Shown here: positions 1 to 8,613 of the stretch, one piece after another | Numbering within the stretch: the first letter of the stretch is position 1 | Layout of the letters: every line of letters begins with the position of its first letter | Assembly (NCBI RefSeq): GCF_003286085.1 | Contig: NW_020825313.1 | Location: 2,294,001 to 2,358,000 of the forward strand | Direction: 5' to 3' | From: Drosophila persimilis | Taxonomy: Eukaryota > Arthropoda > Insecta > Diptera > Drosophilidae | DNA: 64,000 bases | Notes under the pieces: generated by a model | The model's database searches: none | The model's input: only the letters and a program-made list of their open reading frames with translations | What the model was told of the DNA's origin: nothing | Program-made: the position numbers and the translations under genes

Positions 1-2
1 TA

Positions 3-491
3 TCGAACACTGTGGAACGCTTATTTGAGGGACCAACTCAACTTCTGAAGAGGATTCGGGACTCATCGGGAACCTCAGAGCTGCAGTTCGAGAAAATACG
101 CATTCCGACGTTTTCGGGCAGATACGAGGATTGGTGTCAGTTTAGTGGCTTGTTCTTAGGCTCAGTCGACAAGAAGAGTAGTCTGTCCAAGTGCCAAAAG
201 TTTCATTATTTGAAATCCTATCTGGATGGTGAAGCGTTGTGTCTGATAAAACATATTCCCGTATCGGATGCCAATTACCAAGACGCATGGGAGAGACTCG
301 AAAATCGCTATAACAAAAAGTCACTGATTGCTCGTTCGTTCATTCAAAACTTTCTTTCGTTGGCAACCGCAAAGGCTTCAAACATCGCCGAGTTGCGTAA
401 AATAGTCGACACCGCCGACGAAAGTATACGTGGTCTACATGCGCTGAGCTGCGACAGCCGCGATGTGTGGCTGATCCATATCTTGCTCTAG
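3..491 (+). pseudogene. BEL-A gag fragment (BEL/Pao, DUF1759-type)
   Basis: The frame is open from the window edge and ends at a TAG at 489-491. It shows the conserved BEL/Pao gag pattern: an R-I-P-x-F-S-G-x-x-x-D-W block followed by a K-x-x-Y-L-x-G-E-A block and an R-Y-N-K-K block. Gag of this class packages element RNA in the cytoplasm. The true start lies outside the window, because the first in-frame candidate at 12 is GTG inside conserved sequence. The frame stops abruptly where foreign sequence begins, and the middle of gag (zinc-knuckle part) is missing. The protease part of the same element appears to resume near 3,265. Family assignment is by recognition of conserved blocks. Confidence 0.75.
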
Positions 492-574
492 TCTAGTGTT
501 TTGTTTACTTGTTTCATTACTTGATTTTTAAAGCTTTTTACGCAATAATTTTAATATACCTTTAGTTTTTGCTG

Positions 575-744
575 TGATTTTTATACCCGATACTCAAAAT
601 GAGTATTGGGGTATACTAGATTTGTGGTAAAAGTGGATGTGTGTAATGTCCAGAAGGAATCGTTTCCGACCCCATAAAGTATATATATTCTTGATCAGCA
701 TCAATAGCCGAGTCGATTGAGCCATGTCTGTCTGTCCGTCCGTG
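575..744 (+). mobile_element. DINE-1/INE-1-like Helentron fragment, copy 1
   Basis: It starts with a TATACCCGATACTC terminus that folds imperfectly with the following GAGTATTGGGGTATA. It continues with the block typical of Drosophila DINE-1 elements: GGAATCGTTTCCGACC, a TATATATATTCTTGATCAG stretch, GCCGAGTCGAT, and a run of TCTGTC/CCGTCCG. The piece ends abruptly where LTR sequence begins near 743. These elements are non-autonomous, so no protein is expected. Identification rests on memory of the consensus. Confidence 0.65.
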
Positions 745-925
745 CCGAGCTGTAAGGCAACAAATTAACCGTTACCAACACCTCAATATTAGCCTTTACC
801 GATACTCTAGTGCGATAAGTTTTATGCGATAATGCGATAAGTCGGATGTACGATCGACAAAAGGAAAGAACAGACGTGAAAATAAAGAAACTAATAAAAC
901 TAAAACCAAGGACCGCGCCAAAATA
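743..925 (+). repeat. Truncated LTR of a micropia/blastopia-like gypsy element
   Basis: This stretch aligns by eye with the complete LTR at 2,976-3,251. Shared blocks are CCGAGCTGTAAG, GCGATAAGTTTTATGCGA, GATCGACAA, an AATAAA-type A-rich run and a terminal CGCGCCA-like end. The first part of the LTR is lost at the junction with the DINE-1 piece. Same orientation and position suggest it is the remains of the 5' LTR of the element whose integrase lies at 1,745-2,960. Confidence 0.55.
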
Positions 926-1375
926 TATTGATCTTTCATATGCAAAATGTATAGTTTGCGAACATCAGGCATCGCTCTCTGCTCTGCTGCTCCCCTGATA
1001 TTTGACCTTTGACATTTCTCCTTCACTTCAGTCGTTGAAGGATAGACCGAACCAGTACTACATAAGGCGTATTGGATTTTGCAGCAAAACCGTCCTGATC
1101 CTCCGACATAGTAATATGCTGCAGACGACAACATGGTTTCCCAGCAAATCTTCTCCTCTTTTACTTTAGCATTTTACGAAAATTACTGAGACTGTTGTTT
1201 GTTGCTTTACCTGTGAGCTTAAGCTTCACCTATATACAGTTGGGTCCTCTTTTTTTTCGAGTGGCTACGTATGCTGGCTCTAATAAAGCTTTTAACATCA
1301 GTCCAGTCATCAGCAAAAAGCATCAATGGCTTCTCCACGTGCTCTTCAAAAAATCTTTTAAACATAATCAGTTTT
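926..1375. other. Unassigned AT-rich interval inside the gypsy relic
   Basis: No long uninterrupted frame is convincing on either strand. By position it should be leader/gag sequence of the relic gypsy element, but no zinc knuckle or other gag landmark is visible. Nothing else is recognised. Confidence 0.3.
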
Positions 1376-1700
1376 TATACCCGATACTCAAAATTACTCA
1401 TTTTGGGGTATATTAGATTTGTGGTAAAAGTGGATGTGTGTAACGTCCAGAAGGAATCGTTTCCGACCCCATAAAGTATATATATTCTTGATCAGCATCA
1501 ATAGCCGAGTCGGCTATTGTCACTGTTACAAGAATGTTTCAAAACTTTGCCCCGCCTACTTCCGCCCCTACAAAGGGCGAAAATCTGTGGCATCCACAAA
1601 TTCAAAGATACGAGAAAACTGAAAACGCAGAATCGTAGAGGATGACTATATGTTCTAGAGTGTAAAATCTGAATCAGATCGTATAATTGACATCGTATGA
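1376..1700 (+). mobile_element. DINE-1/INE-1-like Helentron fragment, copy 2
   Basis: It repeats the copy-1 blocks (TATACCCGATACTCAAA, GGAATCGTTTCCGACCCC, CTTGATCAGCATCAATAGCC). It then continues into a GCCCCGCCTACTTCCGCCCC block and the CGCAGAATCGTAGAGGATGA block known from DINE-1 elements of several Drosophila lineages. It is longer than copy 1 and lacks the TCTGTC run. It sits between the LTR relic and the integrase relic, so it probably inserted into the gypsy element. Confidence 0.65.
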
Positions 1701-1744
1701 CATAAATTTTCAGCTTCAGGTTACGCAAAATAGAGAGCACTAAA

Positions 1745-2960
1745 AGTCAGTTGAAGGATAAGTTAGAAAGAAAACCAGTGTACAATTTGTTTTTGGAAGA
1801 TGGTATTCTTAACAGAAACAATGCTGATTTCGAATTGCTTTATGTTCCGTCAGAAATGGAAAATTGTTGAATAAGAATTGTTCACGTAAAATTGTGCCAT
1901 CTGGGAGTTGACCAATGTATAACCGAGAGTAAGAAACATTATTGGTTTCCGAATATGACCCCAAAAGTTGATACTTTATAAAAATAGCATAGACTTAGTA
2001 TTAAATTTAGCCTTCCGTTCTATTCCAACAATCGCTCATTGCATAGTATACCGAAAAACCAATTTCATTCGACACATTGCATTTTGACCATTTCAGACCC
2101 CTCCCCTTAGTCATTAATAAAAAGAAACACATATTGGTAGTCATTGATGGGTTCACAAAGTTTGTTAAATTGTATTCTGCAAACACAACTAGTACTAAGG
2201 AAGTTTTCGCATGATTAACGATATATTTTGAAAATTATAGCAGACCTAGGAGAATTGTCACTGATAGGGGCACATGTTTCACATCGTTGGAATTCAGTGA
2301 GTTTATGCCAAGTAACAACATTGAACATGTTAGAGCAGCAACTGCCTCACCGCAGTCAAATGGGCAAGTGGAGAGCGTAAATAGAACAATGAAAAGTATG
2401 TTAGCAAAGATAACAGATCCATTGCTACATTCAGATTGGTGTAAACTACTCACAAAAGCGGAATATGCAATAAACAATTCAAAACATTCGGTTACTGGGG
2501 AAGTACCATCGGTGGTACTCTTCGGTATTCAGCAAAGAGGATGTGATATTGACGTTTTAACGGAATTTCTAGAAGACGAATATAATTCAAAACCAAATAG
2601 AGACTTAATAGCAATTCGGAAAGGAGTATTAGATAAAATAACTGAAAACCAAACTAAGATAAAACATTATTATGATAAAAACATTAAAAAACATATAGAA
2701 TTTAAAGAAGGAGACTTTGTTCTCGTACGAAACGTTGACACTACGATAGGTACAAATAAGAAATGTATACCAAAATTTAAAGGAAAAAAAATTACCAAAT
2801 GATCGATATGTTATAACTGACATTGATAATTGTCAAGTATCTCAGGTTCCGTATGACGGTGTAATAGAAGCCTGTCGACTTCGGAAATATGTAAATTGGC
2901 GTGATCAGTGTAGAACTATCTCCTACTAATCTGTATTTTATAGTTTTAGCCTGGTAGATA
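1745..2960 (+). pseudogene. Ty3/gypsy integrase relic (micropia/blastopia-like)
   Basis: This is the C-terminal part of a gypsy-type pol. Up to about 2,290 stop codons interrupt the frame, but a zinc-finger-like region, an H-F-D-H-F block with the first catalytic Asp and a V-T-D-R-G-T block with the second are visible. From 2,287 to 2,802 the frame is open and shows S-P-Q-S-N-G-Q-V-E with the catalytic Glu, then a K-E-G-D-F-V-L-V block near the GPY/F-type end. A frame break near 2,790 precedes the last conserved residues. Integrase inserts element cDNA into chromosomes; this copy is dead. The lineage is inferred from the C-terminal blocks. Confidence 0.65.
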
Positions 2961-2975
2961 ACAAAAGTAACCAAA

Positions 2976-3251
2976 TGTAAGGATCGGGGGCGATCCATTG
3001 GTCAGGATGGCCGAGCTGTAAGCACTAACCATACACCATATGTATGGTTAGTGCTGATATTAACCCTAACCGATCCCGATATTATACTGCGATAAGTTTT
3101 ATGCGACATTATACTGCGATAAGTTTTATGCGATATTATTCGGCGATATGATACTGCGATAAGTCCGGGGTTGATTTGAACGATCGACAAGAAGAGAGAA
3201 AAGACGTGAAATAAATAAGTTAATAAAAACTAAACGAAGAACTGCGCCACA
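2976..3251 (+). repeat. 3' LTR of the micropia/blastopia-like relic
   Basis: It starts TGTAAGGATC and ends GCGCCACA, the TG...CA ends expected of an LTR, and lies just after the integrase C-terminus. It holds a perfect 14-bp inverted repeat (3,021-3,034 with 3,042-3,055, 7-nt loop) and about three copies of a TACTGCGATAAGT motif. The partial LTR at 743-925 matches the second half but lacks the hairpin arms. Length is about 276 bp. Confidence 0.6.
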
Positions 3252-3264
3252 ATTCTGACTTAGT

Positions 3265-3577
3265 ATCGGGTATAACTGTAGAGTTGCGGTGTCCGCAGCA
3301 ACTCACAACGTTCCCCCTCGTTAACGCTGAATCAACCTTCCGCTCGTCCAAGTTCGCTGCGGATGCTGATCCTGCCGTGGTTAGCCACCATACATTTGAG
3401 AGGGAATTCGGGGCCAATGGTCACGCTATATTGCCAACGATTTTGGCTACTATAGTCGACTCCTGGGGCAACGAAACAACCTGCAGGATACTGCTGGATA
3501 CTGGTTCAACTATAACGATGGTCGCCGAATCATTTATTCAACGAATCGGATTGCCGCGGACGCATGCTCGTATACCA
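3265..3577 (+). pseudogene. BEL-A aspartic protease, N-terminal part
   Basis: In the frame open from 3,284, the residues L-L-D-T-G-S-T-I give the retropepsin active site (D-T/S-G) in the BEL/Pao DUF1758 context, followed by a G-L-P-R-T-H-A-R-I segment. The protein stops matching at 3,577, where a LINE begins. The continuation V-V-G-L-G-A is found at 8,281, in phase with the interrupted sequence. The protease would process the element polyprotein. The segment joining gag (ending 491) to this point is replaced by the gypsy/DINE insertion. Confidence 0.75.
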
Positions 3578-3599
3578 TTCGTTCTCTTTCGTAGTGATC

Positions 3600-3606
3600 A
3601 GACGTG
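3600..3606 (+). promoter_or_regulatory. DPE-like motif of an internal LINE promoter
   Basis: AGACGTG lies about 24-30 nt after the presumed first base of the element. It matches the downstream promoter element pattern RGWCGTG known from TATA-less Drosophila non-LTR promoters. An internal promoter lets the RNA keep its own 5' end. The spacing is slightly short of the canonical +28 position, so the start assignment may be off by a few bases. Confidence 0.4.
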
Positions 3607-4104
3607 TTTTTGTTTTGCGCTCCGCATTTTTCCTTTTGTTTCGAATAAACAGCCGGAGTTTTCCTAATTAAATTCTAAATATACTTTCTAACCAGACAAA
3701 AATCTGGAAACCTATTCATTTACGCGAGTGCATGCCTTTTGATTTGTGTTAAAATATTATTTAACTTTTTATTTTTCGGCGTCGGCTTGTGTTGTGTTGT
3801 GTTGTTGCAGTGAGTGAGTATTGCATTGCAGTCCGCTCTCGTCTGGTAGCTTTTGTTGTCTTATCACTCTCTCGCTATCACCTCAACCTCAATAACTGTT
3901 CTTTCTCTCTCGCTCTTTCAACTTTCTGAGCAATAGCGCTCTCTGTCTAGTAGCTCTCGCTATAACCGCTCTCCACTCTGCTCTCTTTTCTTTTCTTACC
4001 AATTCCGCTTTGAGCGTTGTCTGGCACATTGGTCTGATACCAATTTGTTTTGGAAACTTTTAATTTTTTTGATTTTAATAAAATATTTGAATAATAAAAA
4101 TAAA
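3607..4104 (+). other. 5' leader of LINE-1
   Basis: About 500 nt without a coding frame. It is rich in CTCTC/TCTCTC tracts (about 3,835-4,000), as often seen in Drosophila non-LTR leaders. No other feature is visible. Confidence 0.5.
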
Positions 4105-5119
4105 ATGGAATTCGCTGTGGTCTGCGCCAAAAAAACCTGCAAGAAGCAGATCACTCACGATCAGCCAAATGTCCCCTGCTGGCTCTGCGACAGCGTAGTC
4201 CACGCAAAATGCGCGGGATTTTCTGGCCTCGTGAGCGATGCCATAGCCAAACGTAATGGCTTGCATTACAGTTGCGAGGCATGCCGTGCGGTGGAGAAAG
4301 ACATGGTGGCTTTCATGAGGCAGACGCGGAGTGGCTTTAAGGAGCTGACCGTTGGTTTTAAAAACCAATACGATCGGCTCCTAGCCATGGAGGCTCAGTT
4401 TAGCGGTTTAAAAACTGCTGAATGAGTCTCCGAGGCGCAAAAAGGTCACTCCGCGGGACCTGCAAGTGCCAACCGTCACTCAGCCGTGCGCCGCCGAAAA
4501 ATTGACTCCGACCACTCCAAGTGTACAGCAGTTGATCTCGTTTGCCACTCCAAAGGCAACGAAAGCTGCTGGCGATGCAGATTCGGTAGCCGAATTCATC
4601 GCCTCGGAGAATGCGCAGCCAAGTACGTCTGCTGCGTCCGTGTCCGTGGTGTCCGCAAGTTCACTAGTTGTCCCGTCTATCCCGATCCCACCAGTAAATA
4701 GACGTTCCGGACCTCCGGATATTGCCACCACAGGTACTAGACCTGCGGTGACTAAACCACTGGTGGGAGTCCCACCAAAACGACAAGTTTTTGTTTCACG
4801 GCTGGCCCCTGACCTCACATCTAATGATGTAACTGCTTTCATTCAAAGCAAAATAAAAGCCGTGGGCTTAAAGGTGGAGAAATTTAACTTCTCTTATGCC
4901 AGGGAGATAGCGTCGTTTAAGATAAGCATCTCCCCAACTCAATTTGACACCATTTGCTCCACCAAATTTTGGCCGGAGCATTTGGTGGTGAAGGAGTTTA
5001 AGGCTAAGAAGAAGAATAGGCCCCCCATATCGCTTCCAAATCTTTCCAGCGTGCCACCCTCAACCTCAACTTCCTCTTCCTCAACTTCCCGTCTTGCTCC
5101 AACCTTTCCAAAAAACTAA
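4105..5119 (+). pseudogene. CR1-like ORF1 (PHD-finger nucleic-acid-binding protein), single frameshift
   Basis: ATG at 4,105 opens M-E-F-A-V-V-C. Cys/His residues spaced C-x4-C, C-W-L-C-D-S-V-V-H-x-x-C and C-x-x-C form a PHD-type zinc finger in roughly the first 70 residues. After a short helical segment the frame ends at TGA 4,423-4,425. An extra A in the run near 4,408-4,412 is responsible: the related fragment at 37,597-37,620 (other strand) reads through this place without it. The +2 frame then continues to TAA 5,117-5,119 through a Ser/Thr/Pro-rich linker and an RRM-like domain (Q-V-F-V-S-R-L). ORF1 protein binds element RNA and chaperones target-primed reverse transcription. Confidence 0.7.
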
Positions 5120-5154
5120 CTTCTCTTTTAGTAACCTATCAGAATGTAAGAGGC

Positions 5155-7947
5155 TTGCGTAGTAAGCTCAGCATTCTTTTCCGGGATAGTGTTGCATTTG
5201 CTTCCCACGTTATTGTGTTTACTGAAACCTGGTTAAAGCCGGACATTCTTAGTTCCGAGGTTTTGGCAGGTCGGTACACAACTTTTAGAAAGGACCGTTC
5301 GTCTCGACGTGCAGGAGGGGTTCTAATTGCAGTGGACTCTTACTTCACGTCAGAACACTTCACAGTCCAAGTTCAACAGGAACTGGAATTCCTGTGTGTA
5401 AAACTGATTCTTCCCGCTTTCGCTATATTCATTACTTGCTCGTATATCCCACCTTCTTCGGATATTTCAATTTATGAGCAGCACTTGTCCGCTTTAACCG
5501 CTGTTGCTTCCTCGCTATCTGATAAAGATCGTATGATAGTTCTTGGTGACTTCAACTTGCCAGGAACTGTTTGGTCTTCGGTAAACGAGTCTAGTATCCT
5601 AGTGCCCATGTCACGACATGACTTTGTTGACGGCTTGCTTGACCTGTCCCTGTCTCAAGTCAATCATGTGAAAAATTCCTTGGGTCGATTGCTTGATCTA
5701 TGCTTTGTATCGGATCCGACCATAGTGTTGTTAACCCGAGCCCTTCCGCTCACTATACCTGAAGACGCCTACCACCCTACTTTCGAGGTGTCGCTAGACA
5801 TAGGACCAACTGTATTGGATCGGTCGAGTAGACTACCTGAACGTGTCCGTTGCTTTCGTAAAGCCGAGTTTGCGAAGCTTAATAACCTAATTAGGGATTT
5901 TGATTGGTCCGCTTTGTACTTGTGCACTGATGTCACAAAAGGCACAAACATTTTTTACAATGCTCTTGGCACATTTTTTGATTCTTGTGTCCCGCTTTCT
6001 TGTCCGATTAGATCTGGAAAACCCCCTTGGTTTACCAAAGAGTTATCCAGTCTAAAAAACTTAAAATCAAGACTTTATAAAAAATTTCAAGAAGTGGGTT
6101 CTCCTACTTCTCACTCTCGTTATGTAATAGCTCGGTCAAACTTTTCAGTTCTTAATGCTCAATGCTATAAGAACTACCTATCTCGTTGCAGGATACGTTT
6201 TTCTCAGGACCCTAAACAGTTTTACTGCTTCGTAAACAGTAAGCGTAGAACGTCCGCACACCCATCCTCGCTATCATTTTGTAATACGTCGGCAAATAAT
6301 GATCAGGCAATTGCCGATCTTTTTGCCCAGTTTTTCCAAACCACCTATTCTGAGGAACGCTACTCTGGTCACCCGTACCCATACGGATTACCGAGGTCGA
6401 ACGGCATTTTCAGTCCCTTGTTAAATGAATATTCCCTACTTCAAGATCTTCGACTAGTTAAGCCGGTGTTTTCACCGGGTCCAGACGGGGTTCCAGGTTG
6501 TGTACTCAGGTACTGCGCCGTGGCTCTGTGTGGACCATTGCTTAAACTATTCACCCTGTCCATTGATTCCTCTTGCTTCCCCCCAATCTGGAAGGAATCG
6601 TTTATAATTCCTCTCCATAAAAAAGGCAGCAATTCTGACGCAAAAAATTATAGAGGTATAGCAAAGTTATCCGCTATTCCCAAATTGTTTGAGAAGGTTT
6701 TAACTCCGCACTTGCAACATCTCTGCAAGTCACTTATATCTCCAACTCAGCATGGATTTATAAGGCGGCGATCAACCACCACGAACTTGTTAGAGTTTAC
6801 CTCTTTCATTATTAAAGGCTTTCAAGGTAACTTACAGACGGATGTTATTTACACCGACTTTAGTAAAGCATTCGACTCTGTAAACCATTCCCTTTTAGCA
6901 CATAAACTTGACCTTTTAGGGTTTCCGCCCAACCTCCTGAGATGGATTTCTAGCTATCTTTGTTCTAGGTCTCAAAGAGTCCTCTTCAAAAACTCCCTCT
7001 CTTTACCAGTAAAGGTTTCTTCGGGAGTACCACAGGGCAGCCATCTAGGCCCCTTACTCTTCACACTCTTTATTAATGACTTGCCTTCAGTAATAACATA
7101 CTCTCGAGTACTTATGTATGCGGATGATGTTAAACTCTGTGTCCAGTACAAGGACATTTCATTTCATTCTCGCTTGCAATCCGATCTCAATAGCTTTCAG
7201 TCATGGTGTTGTGCAAACTTGTTACACCTTAATGCCTCGAAATGCAAAGTTATGACATTTCATCGTTCTAACCCTTTGTTGGCTCCCTACACCCTATTTG
7301 GGGGTTCTCTTGAGAGAATTACCCTGGTGGATGATCTGGGTGTTATGTTAGATCCCAAGTTAAAGTTTTCCGAACACATTTCTACCATGGTAAATAAGGC
7401 CATGGGCGTGCTTGGGTTTATAAAGAGGTGGTCAAAGGAATTTGACGACCCCTATATAACAAAGACTCTCTATACCTCGCTTGTTCGTCCGATCTTAGAA
7501 TACGGCTCCTGTGTATGGTGCCCTCAGTACAAAGTACACCAGGACCGTATAGAATCAGTACAGAAAAACTTTTTACTCTTTGCTCTGCGGGGCCTTAACT
7601 GGGATGCGGGTGTAAGACTCCCATCTTACTCTAGTAGACTATTATTAGTAAACCTCCCATCCTTAGTTAACCGTAGAAAAATGCTTGGTGTGATATTTAT
7701 GCACAACTTGATCAGGGGTGACATAGACAGCCCTGATCTGTTGAGCCGCATAAACTTCACGATTCCTATTAGACTGACTAGAAACTTTATACCGTTGTTC
7801 CTTCCACTTTGTAGATCGAATTATTCCTTGCATGAACCGTTTAGGGTCTTATGCTCGGATTATAATTCCCTCTACCATATTATATCCTCCACTAATTCTC
7901 TTCCTCTTATTAAATTACTAATCCTTACACACCTTTCTAGTAATTAG
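5155..7947 (+). CDS. CR1-like ORF2: AP-type endonuclease and reverse transcriptase (930 codons)
   Basis: This is the longest intact frame in the window. The N-terminal third is an apurinic-type endonuclease: F-T-E-T-W near residue 24, S-Y-I-P-P, V-L-G-D-F-N near 124, and an E-D-A-Y-H-P block where related enzymes have S-D-H. The RT follows: G-P-D-G-V, P-L-H-K-K-G, T-D-F-S-K-A-F-D-S-V with the first catalytic Asp, G-V-P-Q-G-S and Y-A-D-D. A C-terminal R-W-S-K-E-F thumb-like block follows, and no RNase H. It nicks the target and copies its RNA in place. The frame has no ATG at its beginning; 5,155 is a TTG and the frame is open upstream into ORF1, so translation probably couples to ORF1 termination at 5,119. 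The exact start is unknown. Confidence 0.85.
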   Translation: MRSKLSILFRDSVAFASHVIVFTETWLKPDILSSEVLAGRYTTFRKDRSSRRAGGVLIAVDSYFTSEHFTVQVQQELEFLCVKLILPAFAIFITCSYIPPSSDISIYEQHLSALTAVASSLSDKDRMIVLGDFNLPGTVWSSVNESSILVPMSRHDFVDGLLDLSLSQVNHVKNSLGRLLDLCFVSDPTIVLLTRALPLTIPEDAYHPTFEVSLDIGPTVLDRSSRLPERVRCFRKAEFAKLNNLIRDFDWSALYLCTDVTKGTNIFYNALGTFFDSCVPLSCPIRSGKPPWFTKELSSLKNLKSRLYKKFQEVGSPTSHSRYVIARSNFSVLNAQCYKNYLSRCRIRFSQDPKQFYCFVNSKRRTSAHPSSLSFCNTSANNDQAIADLFAQFFQTTYSEERYSGHPYPYGLPRSNGIFSPLLNEYSLLQDLRLVKPVFSPGPDGVPGCVLRYCAVALCGPLLKLFTLSIDSSCFPPIWKESFIIPLHKKGSNSDAKNYRGIAKLSAIPKLFEKVLTPHLQHLCKSLISPTQHGFIRRRSTTTNLLEFTSFIIKGFQGNLQTDVIYTDFSKAFDSVNHSLLAHKLDLLGFPPNLLRWISSYLCSRSQRVLFKNSLSLPVKVSSGVPQGSHLGPLLFTLFINDLPSVITYSRVLMYADDVKLCVQYKDISFHSRLQSDLNSFQSWCCANLLHLNASKCKVMTFHRSNPLLAPYTLFGGSLERITLVDDLGVMLDPKLKFSEHISTMVNKAMGVLGFIKRWSKEFDDPYITKTLYTSLVRPILEYGSCVWCPQYKVHQDRIESVQKNFLLFALRGLNWDAGVRLPSYSSRLLLVNLPSLVNRRKMLGVIFMHNLIRGDIDSPDLLSRINFTIPIRLTRNFIPLFLPLCRSNYSLHEPFRVLCSDYNSLYHIISSTNSLPLIKLLILTHLSSN

Positions 7948-8245
7948 TAATTGTAGTGGTATTTGTATTTTGTATTTTATTGCATGCTTAATTTCTTAAT
8001 AAGTTTAGTGCTAATTTTCCTCGAAGGTTAGTCTAATATCTATCTTTCTTGCATGCTCGCGTTTGGTTCGGCTACGCACCGCGCGTCATGCGGCAGCGCC
8101 CCTCGGTCGGTTGGGCGGGAGGAGGGCTGCGTTTTGCCTGGGATCCGCGCGTAACAGCCTTCTGCTGGTGTCACACGGGCCACTTGACGGTGCAGTAATT
8201 GCATCGCCTCTTGTTAGATGCAGTCATTGCATGTCAACGTCCAAT

Positions 8246-8278
<33 letters not shown>
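7948..8278 (+). other. 3' leader and poly(A) tail of LINE-1
   Basis: The first 90 nt are AT-rich. From about 8,045 the sequence becomes GC-rich (GGTTCGGCTACGCACCGC and onward) and ends in 29 A residues. The two related LINEs here have much shorter 3' regions (about 85-120 nt) and tails of short repeats (TAAACAT and TAAA types), so the GC-rich part may not be native to the family. Confidence 0.5.
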
Positions 8279-8281
<3 letters not shown>

Positions 8282-8613
8282 CAGTGGTTGGTCTAGGCGC
8301 AAACCCTGCTGGGGTTACTAGAGGTCGAGCCACATTCACGTTGCTCTCTCGCACAAGTTCGGCCTCAGTGGTGGTCACAGGTCTGATTATGAACACTTTA
8401 ACCTCCTCGATTCCAGCCCAGCGGATCGAGTCCAACACTACGATGTGGGAAGAGATTCGTGATCTACCCTTAGCGGACCCTACATTTGGTAAACCAGGCG
8501 AAATCGACGTGATTTTAGGAGCTGATCAGCTTTGGAACATTTATACTGGACAACGCAATAAGTTTGGTTCTGAATATCCTGTTGCACTTCATACTAATTT
8601 TGGTTGGGTCATT
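8279..8613 (+). pseudogene. BEL-A protease, C-terminal part
   Basis: It continues the protein interrupted at 3,577: V-V-G-L-G-A-N, then a D-L-P-L-A-D-P block, I-L-G-A-D-Q-L-W and H-T-N-F-G-W-V-I. This D-V-I-L-G-A-D pattern is the DUF1758 signature of BEL/Pao pol. It is interrupted again at about 8,613 by the second LINE. The next codons resume at 10,870 with G-S-Y-H-L-S-S, giving a G-W-V-I-T-G-type BEL block across the insertion. Confidence 0.75.

Larger units (their letters stand above)
3578..8278 (+). mobile_element. CR1-like non-LTR retrotransposon, nearly intact (LINE-1)
   Basis: The element is about 4.7 kb and lies inside BEL-A protease sequence. A flanking ATACCA occurs at 3,572-3,577 and again at 8,278-8,283, which I read as a target-site duplication of at least six bases. 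The 5' end reads (CA)TTCGTTCTC, the 3' end is an uninterrupted A run at 8,250-8,278. Order: 5' leader, ORF1 with PHD-type finger and RRM-like fold, ORF2 with endonuclease and RT but no RNase H, then a 3' leader. ORF content fits CR1-clade elements such as Drosophila DMCR1A; a jockey-related assignment is the alternative. ORF2 is open throughout, and one 1-nt insertion breaks ORF1, so the insertion looks recent. Confidence 0.8.

Noticed and set aside
3001..3027. GTCAGGATGGCCGAG resembles the 5' end of a tRNA-Leu gene
   Set aside because: No anticodon arm, T-arm or acceptor partner follows; the motif lies within the LTR and a related version occurs in the partial LTR at 743.
8063..8251. 62-codon ORF in the 3' region of LINE-1
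   Set aside because: No ORF follows ORF2 in related LINEs and the peptide has low-complexity Ala/Arg/Gly composition due to the GC-rich tract.
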